The notes under the pieces were generated by a model that had not been told where the DNA came from, ran no database searches, and was given only the letters and a program-made list of their open reading frames with translations. The translations under genes and the position numbers were made by a program. Below, in pieces: positions 44,568 through 57,112 of a stretch of 64,000 nt of DNA (within the stretch, counting starts at the first letter, position 1; each line of letters begins with the position of its first letter). Source of the stretch: an uncultured Bacteroidales bacterium (lineage in GTDB: Bacteria; Bacteroidota; Bacteroidia; Bacteroidales; UBA932); assembly GCA_900316955.1 (NCBI GenBank), contig ONEX01000003.1, positions 62,001 to 126,000 on the forward strand, given 5' to 3'.

Positions 44568-47500
44568 CTAAAGGTTAAAACCGGTCACTTCCAGGCCGGC
44601 CTTGCCGCACAGGTCTTCCGGGGCGGCTTCGATGCCGATCTCCCGGGTCTCCCCCGGCATCAGCGAGAAGTAGTTGTCGGTGTAGAGGACCGGCAGGACC
44701 ATCTCGCCCGTGGACTTGGAGACCAGCTTCAGCCGCAGCATCAGCGCGGGGACGTCCCCGTTGTTGGTCAGCTTGACCTTCCAAGGACCCTTTCCGGAGA
44801 AGGAAGCCTTCACGGAAGCCTTTCCAAGGCCGTTCAGGGCCTGGAGATTGCCTTCCTCCTTACCCTGGACATAGAAGTTGGTCGACAGGGGTTTGCCAGC
44901 CGCATCGGAGAGTTCCAGCTTCACGTAATAGACCGGAGTCACGTCCTCCGGGACCGGCAGCTTGCCGACGACGGCCGTGCTGTCCTCCGGGAGGTCCAGT
45001 TGCCCGGTGAACCCGTCCAGGGCCTTTCCGTTCATGTCCAGCACCAAGACCTTGGCCGTCAGGCCCGTCCGGTCGCCGGCGTGGTAATTCACCACCTCCA
45101 CTTCGCGGGTGAGCTGGTTCAGCTGGATGTGCAGCGGCTCGCAGGCCTTCTTGCAGCCGAAATACGCGCCGATGGGTTCGAAATAGTAGTCGTAGGTCTG
45201 CCATACCATCGACGGCCAGGCCGGATGGCTCATCCACAGCAGCAGGCCGCGGCGGTACTGCCCGCGGGACTCGAACATCGCCCGGTAGCCGTCGTAGTTG
45301 ATCCATTGGGCCAGTTCCGCGAATTTCTTCGCGTCGGCCGGCTCCCCGAAGGCAGTGGCCACGAGCTCGTTGAAGCTCTCCGCCTGCTGGGCGCTATTGG
45401 CCAGGCGGCCCAGCGTGTAGTCATGCAGGCCGTACATCGCATTCGGATGGGCGATCGTGTTCACGGGCTCGAGGGCATCCTCGCCCATCGCCCGCACCAG
45501 GTTCTCGTAGTTCATTACGGCCGGCATGCCCATCTCGCTGTGGAACTTGTCCCGGCCGCGGACGCGGAAGTACTGCGCCGGCTTCAAGGCGTTGTAAGGG
45601 CCGCCGCCGCTCACGCCGTCCGTCGCGGAATGCGGGATGTAGCACATCCCCGGATGCTCCCGGACGATCATCTCCTTCAGGAAGGAGTCGATCACCTCCG
45701 GCGGATACCCCTCGTTCCGGCCCACGTACAAGCCGATGGAAGGATGGTTGCGGATCCGGCGGACATACTCCTCGGCGACCGCGTTGAAGCGGTCCGGATC
45801 GACCGGGTCGGGACCGTCCCAGGGGTTCGCGAGCCAGAAGTCCTGCCAGACCATCACGCCATACCGGTCGCAGGCCTCATAGAAAGCGCGCTGGCCGGTC
45901 ATGCCCACCCAGTTGCGGATCATGGTGAAGTTCATGTCGGCATGGTACTTCACGGCCGCGTCGAACTCGCGGGCGCGGTAGTTCAGCAGGTGCTCCGGGA
46001 AGCCCCAGTTGCCGCCGAAGCCGATGAAGCGGCGGCCGTTCACGAACAGGCTCAGGCGCTGCCGCTCGTTCCGGCTCTCGAAGGAGTTCGTGAAGCCCCG
46101 GAGCGGAATGTAGGAATCCATCGAGAAGTCCATCTGGCGCACACCGGACTGGAATTCCTTGGCATCGGATACCACGCCGTCCGCCGTGAAGCGGAAGGAC
46201 ACGGGATACAGGTTCTGCTCGCCGTAGCCCTTGGGCCACCACAGGCGGGGGTTCTGCAAGGTCTGCGGGTCGAAGACGACATCCCGCTTCTCGCCGGCCT
46301 GCAGGTCCACGGATTCGGAAACCGCCAGGTCGCCGAACTTCCATTCCAGCGTGCCGGAGACCGGCTTGTCGGCATGGTTCACCAGGACCGCCTGCGCAAA
46401 GAGGGTGGCCTTCGTGGTGTCCGGCAGCGGAAGTTCCGTCCGCACGAACGGATCCTCCACGGTGACAGGACCCGTGTAGGCAAGCCAGATATCGTCATAG
46501 AGGCCGATGTCACGCCCACGGACGGTCGGGATCCAGTCCCAGCCGATGGTGGCGTGCATCGTGGGGTTGTCGCCGCCCAGGACGCCGCCGTTGGACTGCG
46601 GCGTATAAGCCGTCTGCTCCTTGACCGTCCCGTAGGAAGGATTGTGGACCACCTGCACGGCCAGGACGTTGTCCCCGTCCTGCAGGATGCCGGTCACGTC
46701 GAAGTCCGCGGCCCGGAAAGCGCCGTCCACGATGCCCAGGAACCGGCCGTTCAGGAACACGACCGCCTGGTAGTTGACGCCCTCGAAATGCAGGAACTGG
46801 CGGGGCGTGTCCGGATGGGCCTGGAACACATCCCGGTACCAGAAGTCGCTGCGGAAGTAGGAGTCGGAAATGAACAGCTGGTTGTCCGCGAAGTTGGGAT
46901 GGGCCACGGCCCCGTTGTCCACGTAGGTTGCGAGGACCGTTCCCGGAACGGTGGCGACCAGCCAGCCCTTGTCGTCGAAGCCTTCCGTCGAGATTTCCTC
47001 GCCGGAGAAGGGCGCCTGCGGGGCGCGCTGCAGCTTCCAGGCACCGCCGGAAAGCAGCTGGCGCGCGCCTTCGCGGACGGGCGCCGGCTTCGGCACCGCC
47101 TGCGTGCCGCCCTGGCCGTACACTTCCCACTCGCTCAGTTCGAACGGCTGCCCGTTCTCCGTGCCGTTCAGGCACAGACGGACGTAGCGGCCCTTCGCCT
47201 GGGAGAACTTGATTTCGGATTCCGCCCCCTCGAAGGAGGCGACATCCTTCCACGCTTTCCCGTCCTGGGAAGCCTGGACCGTCGCTTTCTTAGGACCGTT
47301 TATCCAGGCAAAGCACATCTTGTCGAAAGTGGAAGGCTCGCCCAAGTCGATGGAAACCCATTCTTCCTTCGCGCCGGCGCTTTTCCAGGTGCTGACGAAA
47401 CGGGCGTTCGTAAGCACGTCCACGAGCGCATCGTCCTTGAAAAAGAGCACTTCGTTCACTTGGAAGCGGTCAGGAGCGCCCTCGAAATGCAGTTTATACG

Positions 47501-48068
47501 CGCTGAAAGCGCCATTGACAGGCACGGAAAACTCGCAAGGATGGATGAACATCTTGTTCTCCGCCGGCCGGACACGAGCGGTACCCACCGGCTTCCACGT
47601 GCCGTCTTCCGCCTTCCCTTCCACGGTCAGGACCATCTTCTGGTTCCGGTCCCCGCCCGTAGCGACGAGAATCCGGTCGGCGACGGGCAAGAAGCCGTGG
47701 AAGACGAGTTCCAAATCCACCTCGGGGCCGGCGCAGTTGATGCCGGCATGGTTCTGGTCGGTCAGGAAGCCGCCCTCGAAACCGGGCACGAGTTCCCCGC
47801 CGCGGAAGACTTCCACCCAGGTGGCAGGTCCGTCGGCATACAGGCCGTCCGTGAGGAGCTGCGCCGTCTGGTTATAGTCCGCGCTGGAGGAATGCCGGGC
47901 GGCGCGCAGCAGCGCGATGTTCCGGTATCCGTCGCCCTTCTGGAGCGTGGGCGAAAAGTTCTCGGCGGGGTCACCGGGATAGACGCCGATGCCCAGCGTC
48001 TTGGTTCCTTCGTTCCTTCCGCAGGCCGCCGCCAGCAGCAGCGCCAGGAGAGCAAGGGGCTTTTTCAT
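44568..48068 (-). CDS. Large GH2-family glycosidase lipoprotein with discoidin-like region (locus B)
   Basis: 1166 residues. Lipobox AAAC, Cys about 16. Residues 200-320 contain an F5/8-type (discoidin, CBM32-like) domain ([24 protein letters not shown]). Residues about 340-640 are GH2 sugar-binding and Ig-like domains ([14 protein letters not shown]). The barrel has the acid/base Glu in VGRNEGYPP near 785 and the nucleophile Glu in FHSEMGMP near 843. C-terminal Ig-like domains resemble exo-beta-glucosaminidase/mannosidase enzymes. It removes terminal beta-linked sugars; mannosidase or glucosaminidase is more likely than galactosidase given its shape. Stops 148 bases before dnaK. Confidence 0.88.
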   Translation of the reverse strand: MKKPLALLALLLAAACGRNEGTKTLGIGVYPGDPAENFSPTLQKGDGYRNIALLRAARHSSSADYNQTAQLLTDGLYADGPATWVEVFRGGELVPGFEGGFLTDQNHAGINCAGPEVDLELVFHGFLPVADRILVATGGDRNQKMVLTVEGKAEDGTWKPVGTARVRPAENKMFIHPCEFSVPVNGAFSAYKLHFEGAPDRFQVNEVLFFKDDALVDVLTNARFVSTWKSAGAKEEWVSIDLGEPSTFDKMCFAWINGPKKATVQASQDGKAWKDVASFEGAESEIKFSQAKGRYVRLCLNGTENGQPFELSEWEVYGQGGTQAVPKPAPVREGARQLLSGGAWKLQRAPQAPFSGEEISTEGFDDKGWLVATVPGTVLATYVDNGAVAHPNFADNQLFISDSYFRSDFWYRDVFQAHPDTPRQFLHFEGVNYQAVVFLNGRFLGIVDGAFRAADFDVTGILQDGDNVLAVQVVHNPSYGTVKEQTAYTPQSNGGVLGGDNPTMHATIGWDWIPTVRGRDIGLYDDIWLAYTGPVTVEDPFVRTELPLPDTTKATLFAQAVLVNHADKPVSGTLEWKFGDLAVSESVDLQAGEKRDVVFDPQTLQNPRLWWPKGYGEQNLYPVSFRFTADGVVSDAKEFQSGVRQMDFSMDSYIPLRGFTNSFESRNERQRLSLFVNGRRFIGFGGNWGFPEHLLNYRAREFDAAVKYHADMNFTMIRNWVGMTGQRAFYEACDRYGVMVWQDFWLANPWDGPDPVDPDRFNAVAEEYVRRIRNHPSIGLYVGRNEGYPPEVIDSFLKEMIVREHPGMCYIPHSATDGVSGGGPYNALKPAQYFRVRGRDKFHSEMGMPAVMNYENLVRAMGEDALEPVNTIAHPNAMYGLHDYTLGRLANSAQQAESFNELVATAFGEPADAKKFAELAQWINYDGYRAMFESRGQYRRGLLLWMSHPAWPSMVWQTYDYYFEPIGAYFGCKKACEPLHIQLNQLTREVEVVNYHAGDRTGLTAKVLVLDMNGKALDGFTGQLDLPEDSTAVVGKLPVPEDVTPVYYVKLELSDAAGKPLSTNFYVQGKEEGNLQALNGLGKASVKASFSGKGPWKVKLTNNGDVPALMLRLKLVSKSTGEMVLPVLYTDNYFSLMPGETREIGIEAAPEDLCGKAGLEVTGFNL

Positions 48069-48070
48069 GC

Positions 48071-49240
48071 TTACTTTCTATTCAGGTTCTTGTCGATCAG
48101 GCGATTCAGGGTTTCCACGGAAAGGCCGGTCCGGAGGCCGTCCGGGGCCGTATGGAGGCAATAGTCCACCAGACGGTCCACCGTCGAGGTGGCCACGTGC
48201 ATCCGGGTGTCGGAAGAGGCGTAATAGATGAACACCTTGCCGTCCTCGTCGCAGATCCAGCCGTTGGAGAACAGCACGTTCATCACGTCACCGATGTATT
48301 CGCCACCCTCCGGCGCCATGAAGAAGCCAGCCGGCTCCGCGATGACCTTCGTCGGCTCGTCCAGCGCCGTCATATACATATACAGCACGTAGCGGAGGCC
48401 GCTGGCGCAGCCGCGCACGCCGTGCGCCAGGTGCAGCCAGCCCTGCGGCGTCTTGATGGGCGCCGGGCCTTCCCCGTTCTTGACTTCCTTGATGGTGTGG
48501 TAGTGGCGGAAATTGAGAATCCGCTCGTTGTCCGTGATGACCGCGTGCTCCATCGAATCCACCAGCGCGCCGCCGATGCCGCCGCCGTTGCCGGCATCGA
48601 TGAAACCGTCCTGCGGACGGGTGTACAAGGCATATTTCCCCTTCACGAACTCCGGATGGAGCACCACGTTCCGCTGCTGGGTCGAGCTCACCAGGTCCGG
48701 CAGCCGCTCCCAGTTCACGAGATCCTTCGTCCGGGCGATGCCCGCGGCCGCGACGGCCGACGACAAGTCGCCGGGGGCGGCCGCCGGGTCCTTCCGCTCC
48801 ACACAGAAGATGCCGTAGATCCAGCCGTCCTCGTGCGCCGTCAAGCGCATATCGTACACGTTGGTCGCAGGTTCCCCCCACTCAGGCATCGTAATCGGAC
48901 GGTCCCAGAAACGGAAGTTGTCCACGCCGTTCGGGCTCTCCGCCACGGCGAAGAAGCTCTTCCGGTCGGCGCCTTCGACCCGGCATACCAGGACATACTT
49001 CCCGTTCCACTTGATGGCGCCGCTGTTCATCACGGCATGGATGCCGAAGCGTTCCATCAGGTACGGGTTCGTCTTCTCGTCCAGGTCGTACCGCCAGAAA
49101 AGCGGGGCGTGCTCCCCCGTCAGGATGGGATACTTGTAGCGCTCATACACGCCATTGCCCTCGATGGGCTCGTTCTTCCGGGAAAGGAGGACGGCGTGGC
49201 TCTCCTCGAGCCACGCCAGCCTTTGCTTGAAATCCATCAT
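48071..49240 (-). CDS. GH130-family beta-mannosyl phosphorylase
   Basis: 389 residues with no signal peptide, so cytoplasmic. Family features: [43 protein letters not shown] near 130, [19 protein letters not shown] near 200 and [27 protein letters not shown] near 275. GH130 enzymes use phosphate to split beta-mannosides, giving mannose-1-phosphate. The length suits 4-O-beta-mannosylglucose phosphorylase, but mannooligosaccharide or Man-GlcNAc phosphorylase cannot be excluded. It finishes breakdown of fragments imported by the SusC proteins. Confidence 0.9.
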   Translation of the reverse strand: MMDFKQRLAWLEESHAVLLSRKNEPIEGNGVYERYKYPILTGEHAPLFWRYDLDEKTNPYLMERFGIHAVMNSGAIKWNGKYVLVCRVEGADRKSFFAVAESPNGVDNFRFWDRPITMPEWGEPATNVYDMRLTAHEDGWIYGIFCVERKDPAAAPGDLSSAVAAAGIARTKDLVNWERLPDLVSSTQQRNVVLHPEFVKGKYALYTRPQDGFIDAGNGGGIGGALVDSMEHAVITDNERILNFRHYHTIKEVKNGEGPAPIKTPQGWLHLAHGVRGCASGLRYVLYMYMTALDEPTKVIAEPAGFFMAPEGGEYIGDVMNVLFSNGWICDEDGKVFIYYASSDTRMHVATSTVDRLVDYCLHTAPDGLRTGLSVETLNRLIDKNLNRK

Positions 49241-49244
49241 AGAC

Positions 49245-51185
49245 TTACTGTTTCTCGAACATGATCACATACTCCAGCGGCGCGTTCACGAAGCGGTCCA
49301 CATCGGTCCAGCGCTGCGAGGTGGCGGGGATCGGATCCATCAGGTGGAAGGCCAGGGCGAAGCAGTTGTCGCGGACTTCGAAGGTCTTGCCATAGGCGAA
49401 CGAGTGGACGCCCGGAATGAGGAACTTCGCGACGCGGCCGTTGTCGTAGGTGACCGTCATCGTCTTCATGTCCAGGGTGAACTCGTGCTTGCCCTTCGGG
49501 ATCATGTTGTAGAACCGGGACAGGTCCTCGCCGGTACCCTTCCAGGTATAGTTCCAGAAAGCGCCGTCGGCGCCGGCCCACCAGTTGGTGGTACCCTTGA
49601 CGGTCGTGCCTTCCATGGAAGTGACAGCGATCACGAAGCCGTTGTCGGACTCCTTCCAGATGGTGTCGTCCCAGTCCCAGCTCTTGTCGATCGGGCTCAC
49701 GAAGGCCGGGTCGTCGCCGGAACCGCCCAGGACGAAGATGCCGTACGGGGAGGAATTGCCGCCGAAGACATTCCAGCTGCCCGGCAGGCTGGCCCAGTCG
49801 AAGGTGCTGCCCGGTTCCACGTACTCGAAGTCGGCGTCCGTGGTGCGGGAAGCCTCGGGGACGATGAAGCCGTCGGGCATCGCTTCCAGCTCGATGAACA
49901 GGGCGCGCGGACGGGCCGCGATCTTGTCGTAGTCCTTGTAGATGTTGGTCCAGTCGTCCTTGCCGCCCGTGATGGTGAAGGCCAGGGCCTGCCGCGTGAT
50001 GGTCACGGACTTGCCGCCCGAGCCCGGAACCTCATAGGTGCCGGGGCCCACGAACAAGGCCTGCGTCGTGCTGCCATCGGCCTTCGTGAAGGTCACGGTG
50101 TTCCCGTCGAGGGCATACCGGCCCTCGGAAAGCGGCAGGACGTCGTAAAACTTACGCAGGTCGAGGTCCTTTCCGTTGGCGGGATTCACGCTGCCGGAAT
50201 AGACGAACCACCAGTTGCGGCCGTCCTCGCCGGCGTAGTTCACGAACGTGCCGTCCGGACGGAGCTGGTAGTAGTTGTCCTTGAGCGCCGTGATGCCGCG
50301 GCCGTCCTCGGTGTTCCAATAATTCGTCTTGGTGAGGATGTCGATGACCCCGGCGCCGCCGTACTCCGGACCGGTACCGCCGCAGACCCACATATTGGTG
50401 ATGCGGTAGGTCGGAATGTCCTGCTGCAGGGCGGACAGGTCCACGGAGAGGCCTTTCTTCAGGTCGACCTCCCCGACGCTGACGTGGGCCGTCGCCTTGT
50501 CGCCGGAATAGGCGACAATGGTGATGCCTTCGTAAGTGCCGGGAAGCGCGGAGAACGTGTAGGTCTCACCGGGCTGGAACGCGCCGATCACCTCCACGAA
50601 GTCCGCCGTGGCGGAAACGGCCGGGGTCTCCCCCGCGTAATCCGCCGTCACGGCACCGGCGATGTTGCCGCCGGCGGTCTGGAACCGGACCTTGGTCACG
50701 CCTTCATACCCGACGGAGAAATTGACCACGGACACCAGGCTGCGGAAGTACAGCTGGGTGCCGGAAGCCTTGGCCACCTTGTAGGCGGGGCCGGCCGCGG
50801 TCTGGGCGGTCGGGATTTCGAAGGAGACAGTCGTTCCGTCGATGGACACGCCGTCCGCCGCGGGATACACGGCGACGAAGGCGGTCTTGCCCTCCGTCAC
50901 CTTGCCCGGGAACTCGGCCACCTGGCCGGCTGTGGCCCGGTTGGTCAGGGTCTGGACGGAGGCGCCGTCAGAAAGGAGAATGGACTCTCCCTGCGCCCAG
51001 ACGGCCTGGGAGCCGTCCGGAAGGTCCTCGATCGTGCCCGTGAAGACGACGTCGCCGGAAAGCGGGACATCCGGATCGATGACCGGAACGTTGCCGGACC
51101 CGGAAACATCGGGAATCTCGATTGCATCGCCGCAGGACGCCAGGAGCGCCAGCGCGGGAACCAGAAGAATCAATGCTTTTTTCAT
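49245..51185 (-). CDS. Surface lipoprotein of locus B, probable glycan-binding protein
   Basis: 646 residues. Lipobox LASC, Cys about 19. The N-terminal part (30-260) resembles fimbrillin-like domains ([38 protein letters not shown]). Two similar repeats follow at about 265-430 and 455-640. Each has a W-rich strand set: [26 protein letters not shown] and [32 protein letters not shown]. Exposed Trp and Tyr suggest carbohydrate binding. No catalytic motif. In this position SusC/D loci usually encode a surface glycan-binding protein. Confidence 0.75.
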   Translation of the reverse strand: MKKALILLVPALALLASCGDAIEIPDVSGSGNVPVIDPDVPLSGDVVFTGTIEDLPDGSQAVWAQGESILLSDGASVQTLTNRATAGQVAEFPGKVTEGKTAFVAVYPAADGVSIDGTTVSFEIPTAQTAAGPAYKVAKASGTQLYFRSLVSVVNFSVGYEGVTKVRFQTAGGNIAGAVTADYAGETPAVSATADFVEVIGAFQPGETYTFSALPGTYEGITIVAYSGDKATAHVSVGEVDLKKGLSVDLSALQQDIPTYRITNMWVCGGTGPEYGGAGVIDILTKTNYWNTEDGRGITALKDNYYQLRPDGTFVNYAGEDGRNWWFVYSGSVNPANGKDLDLRKFYDVLPLSEGRYALDGNTVTFTKADGSTTQALFVGPGTYEVPGSGGKSVTITRQALAFTITGGKDDWTNIYKDYDKIAARPRALFIELEAMPDGFIVPEASRTTDADFEYVEPGSTFDWASLPGSWNVFGGNSSPYGIFVLGGSGDDPAFVSPIDKSWDWDDTIWKESDNGFVIAVTSMEGTTVKGTTNWWAGADGAFWNYTWKGTGEDLSRFYNMIPKGKHEFTLDMKTMTVTYDNGRVAKFLIPGVHSFAYGKTFEVRDNCFALAFHLMDPIPATSQRWTDVDRFVNAPLEYVIMFEKQ

Positions 51186-51203
51186 ATCGTGAAAATTTAA
51201 TCT

Positions 51204-53794
<2,591 letters not shown>

Positions 53795-53799
53795 TTTTG

Positions 53800-55434
53800 C
53801 TATTTGATTTCAAAGAGGATTTCGCAGCGGGGGGCCAGCTCCGTCGGAATAACCAGTTGGCCGTCACGGGCCCTGATCTTCTTACCGCCCCGGAAGACGG
53901 CCTTTCCAAAGTCGAAAGGAACGACCTTGCGGCGGCCTTCCATGGGCACGGAGACCTCGTTCACCGGCTTGTCGGTGCCATTGTAGGCATAGACATACAC
54001 CTTCTTGCCGCAACGGACGGCATAAGCGTCGGCACCTCCGGCCTTCACGGGAACCACTTCAAAAGCGCCCTTCCCTTCCTTGAGCATCCGGTCATTGACA
54101 TACCGCACGTTCCGGAAATACGGAACCATCCCGCGGTTCTCGAAATACTCCCACCACCAGCTCATCGGGGTGATCGGCGTCGGCGAGAAGAGGCCGTACC
54201 AGAGGCCGCGCTTGAAGTCCAGGTCCATATCCTCGCCGAAATCGTCGAAGTTCTTGGACCAGTCCCACTCATAGCTGAACTCGCCAATCACATAGGGCTT
54301 CCCGTGCGCCTTCTCGTACCGGTTGATGGTTTCCGGCATGGAGGAGGTGGCGCGGTAGATGTGCTTCTGGTTGATGTCCATGTCCTTCACATCGTTCAGT
54401 CCTTCCAGGTCGCGGTGCGAAATGGAGGTCGTCACGAGATGGCCGAACGGGTCGATGGACTTCAGATAGGAAGCCATCTCCGCGTGCCAGGCCACGATGT
54501 CCGCGGCCGGAATCGGATTCCGCTGGTCGCGGAACTGGATGTTGTCGATCTCGTTGAAGAACTCCCACAGGCCGATGGCCGGGCTGTAGCCCCAGCGGGC
54601 CACGATGTAGCGGAGGTAGTTGCGATGGCGCGCCTTCGCCTCGGGCGAGACGAAGAAGGAATGGTCCGTCCGGGCGTCGCCGGGGCCCATGCACAGCATG
54701 AAGTACACGCCCAGTTTCTCCCCCAACTCGACCGTATGGTCCAGGCGGGCCACGGCGCTGGGATTGAAATATTCGTCCGAAGGCTGGTAGCGGCGGTTGT
54801 TGAACCGGTCGTGCCGGTCGATCGGGAAGTTCCAGGAGCACATCCACAGGCGGCAGAAATTGCCGCCCGCGCCCGCGAACTGCGGCAGCATCACGTCGTA
54901 GTTATACCGGTCCGCCTGCTCGTGCAGGTCGCTGAAGAACTTGCTGTCATCGCTGTCCCGGGACTCCCAGCAGATGTTCTCCGCAACGCCCCGGAACGGG
55001 GTGCCGTCGTCGAACGCGAGGGTCCAGTAGTCCCGTGCGTGCAGGATGCCGTGGCCGGCCGGCTTCCCGGCCTCGAAGCCCCCCTGCGGGGACTCCGAGA
55101 CGGGACGGCCGTGCTCGGCATAGCGGAATACGTAGCTGTACCGCCCTTGCTCCTGCGGCGTGAAACGGGCCGCCCAGCGGCTCTCCGCGCCGCTCTTTCC
55201 TTCCACGAAGAAACACGGAAGGGTGAGCGTCTTACCGGAGGGAGCCGTCAGGACCATGTCCAGGGTCACCTCCTCCTGCAAGTACGGATTGTTCCACGTA
55301 CCTTGCAGGACAATGCTGAAGTCGGCCCGCCCATACTGCGGGACGCGGGTCCGGGGACCCTCCACCGAGAGCACCTGGGCTCCGGCGGCCGCGGCGGTGG
55401 TCACCGCCAGGATGAAGGACAGCAAGCGTTTCAT
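53800..55434 (-). CDS. DUF5060 plus clan GH-A glycosidase, secreted (locus B)
   Basis: 544 residues. Signal peptide ends GAQ near 20. Residues 20-110 are a DUF5060 beta-sandwich (FSIVLQGTWNNPYLQEEVTLDM, ARFTPQEQGRYSYVFRYAE). Residues 120-470 are a TIM barrel with the acid/base Glu in WEFFNEIDNIQF near 291 and the nucleophile Glu in YVIGEFSYEWDW near 384. A small sandwich ends the protein. The arrangement recalls GH158 and GH5-like glucanases, but I cannot name the family for sure. It is probably an endo-acting enzyme of locus B. Abuts the susD stop by one base. Confidence 0.82.
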   Translation of the reverse strand: MKRLLSFILAVTTAAAAGAQVLSVEGPRTRVPQYGRADFSIVLQGTWNNPYLQEEVTLDMVLTAPSGKTLTLPCFFVEGKSGAESRWAARFTPQEQGRYSYVFRYAEHGRPVSESPQGGFEAGKPAGHGILHARDYWTLAFDDGTPFRGVAENICWESRDSDDSKFFSDLHEQADRYNYDVMLPQFAGAGGNFCRLWMCSWNFPIDRHDRFNNRRYQPSDEYFNPSAVARLDHTVELGEKLGVYFMLCMGPGDARTDHSFFVSPEAKARHRNYLRYIVARWGYSPAIGLWEFFNEIDNIQFRDQRNPIPAADIVAWHAEMASYLKSIDPFGHLVTTSISHRDLEGLNDVKDMDINQKHIYRATSSMPETINRYEKAHGKPYVIGEFSYEWDWSKNFDDFGEDMDLDFKRGLWYGLFSPTPITPMSWWWEYFENRGMVPYFRNVRYVNDRMLKEGKGAFEVVPVKAGGADAYAVRCGKKVYVYAYNGTDKPVNEVSVPMEGRRKVVPFDFGKAVFRGGKKIRARDGQLVIPTELAPRCEILFEIK

Positions 55435-55435
55435 A

Positions 55436-57100
55436 TCAATAGCCGGGATTCTGCTGCAGGGTGCCGCCGGCGTTCACGATCTCGGAATGCATCAGCGGGA
55501 GGTAATAGTTGCGAGCGCCGAAGGTGCGGTCCGCCACGTCCACCACCTTGTAGGTGTAGGCGCTGCCGGAGCGGGAAATCTTCACGCCCTGCACCGGGCT
55601 GTTCAGGACGGTCATCGCGTCCTTCCAGCGGAGGAGATCCCAGTAGCGGTGATCCTCGAAGGCGAGTTCCACCTGGCGCTCGTGCTTGACAGCGGCCCGG
55701 AAGGAATCGACGGTCGCGGCGTCCACGGCCGGGAGGCTCACGCTGGCGCGGTCACGGACGGCCTGCAGGGCCTGGGCGGCGCTGATCGGGTAACCGGCGG
55801 GCACCATGGACGGACCCCAGGCCTCGTTCACGGCCTCGGCGTAGTTCAGGAGGACCTCCGCGAAGCGGTAGGCGACCCAGTTGTGCTGGGCGGTCTGACC
55901 CTGGGTGAGGTTCAGCCCGTCGGTGAGGAACTTCTTGAGGTAATAGCCGGTCCGGCTGGCGTTGGCGCGGGCCTGGTCGTCGGTCTCGCCAGCGGCCTGG
56001 GCGATCACGCGGCCGTTCCAGGTGCTCCCGTTCGTGACGATGGACGCGGCGAGGCGCGGATCGCGGTTCGCATAGGGATTCTCCGGGTCGGGCGTGCCGA
56101 TCCACTCATAGGCGGAAACCAGATTCTGGGTCGGGCACACGCCGCTCTTGCCGCCGGAAGTGGCGATCGGGTAGTTGTTCGTCTCCATCGTGTTGTTCGC
56201 CGCGCGGCGCACCACATAGATGGTCTCCTTGCTGGAAAGCGAGTTGCTTCCCTGGAAGTAGCTGCCGTAATCGCCGGCCAGCGCGTAGCCGAGGTCCGGG
56301 TTCACGAGGATGTCCTTCGCGGCCTCGGCGGCGCGGACCCACTTGGCGCGGTCCCCGGCGGGATTGTGCAGCGGGGAGGCGGCGTACAGCAGGACGCGGG
56401 CCTTGATGGCCAGGGCGGCGCCCAGGGTGAAGCGGCCCTCGCGGGTGTTGTCGTCGTTCCAGTTCAGGGCGAGCTGGTCCTTCCAGTTGTCGATCTCACT
56501 GACGATGTACTCGACGCAGGCCTCGTAGGAGGAACGCTCCACGAAGGCGCCGCCGCTCTGCTGCTGGGTCTTCTCCACGATCGGAACGCCGCCGTACATC
56601 TTGATCAGCTCGGCATAGTAGTAGGCGCGGGCCACATGGGCCTCGGCGATATAGAAGTTCAGGGAACGGACGTCACGGGCGTAGCTCGCCGCGTCGGTGA
56701 TGAGGTTCCGGTTCTTCTCCAGCAGGGCGATGCCCTTGCCGTCCGCCACATAGTCCAGGAAGAAATTGGCCGCCCGGATGCCCTCGTAGCAATTGTTGTA
56801 GTAGGTCCACAGCGGGTTCAGGCTCTCGTTGAGCATCCCCTTGTTGAAATACAGGGCGTTGGAGGACGCGGCCGTCTGCTGCGCCTCGTCGGAGGCGGCG
56901 GCGAACAGGTTGCCGTCGATGACCGAGTACCCGTAGATGATCGGGGAATAGAACGCGTTCGCGAAGCTCCAGATGGTGCCGCGGTTGGTCTCCACGGTCT
57001 CGCCGCTGGCGTTCAGGTCCAGGCTGGTGTCCAGGAACTTGTCGCAGGAAAAGGTGAGGGTTGCCGCCAGGATGGTCAGGAAAATGTATCTTGTTTTCAT
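55436..57100 (-). CDS. SusD/RagB-family lipoprotein (locus B, second pair)
   Basis: 554 residues. Lipobox TFSC, then DKFLDTSLD. Motifs: YNNCYEGIRAANFFLDYV near 100, AEAHVARAYYYAELIKMYGGVPIVE near 160, YRFAEVLLNYAEAVNEAWG and FEDHRYWDLLRWKDAM. Ends with LPLMHSEIVNAGGTLQQNPGY, the usual SusD tail. It should bind glycan and form the lid of the SusC encoded directly upstream. Twelve bases separate it from that gene. Confidence 0.95.
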   Translation of the reverse strand: MKTRYIFLTILAATLTFSCDKFLDTSLDLNASGETVETNRGTIWSFANAFYSPIIYGYSVIDGNLFAAASDEAQQTAASSNALYFNKGMLNESLNPLWTYYNNCYEGIRAANFFLDYVADGKGIALLEKNRNLITDAASYARDVRSLNFYIAEAHVARAYYYAELIKMYGGVPIVEKTQQQSGGAFVERSSYEACVEYIVSEIDNWKDQLALNWNDDNTREGRFTLGAALAIKARVLLYAASPLHNPAGDRAKWVRAAEAAKDILVNPDLGYALAGDYGSYFQGSNSLSSKETIYVVRRAANNTMETNNYPIATSGGKSGVCPTQNLVSAYEWIGTPDPENPYANRDPRLAASIVTNGSTWNGRVIAQAAGETDDQARANASRTGYYLKKFLTDGLNLTQGQTAQHNWVAYRFAEVLLNYAEAVNEAWGPSMVPAGYPISAAQALQAVRDRASVSLPAVDAATVDSFRAAVKHERQVELAFEDHRYWDLLRWKDAMTVLNSPVQGVKISRSGSAYTYKVVDVADRTFGARNYYLPLMHSEIVNAGGTLQQNPGY

Positions 57101-57112
57101 CTCAGGTGCGCT

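Noticed and set aside
44202-48164. A 1320-codon open frame on the plus strand
   Set aside because: Antisense of dnaK 5' end and the GH2 gene, with no recognisable fold; GH2 catalytic motifs lie on the minus strand.
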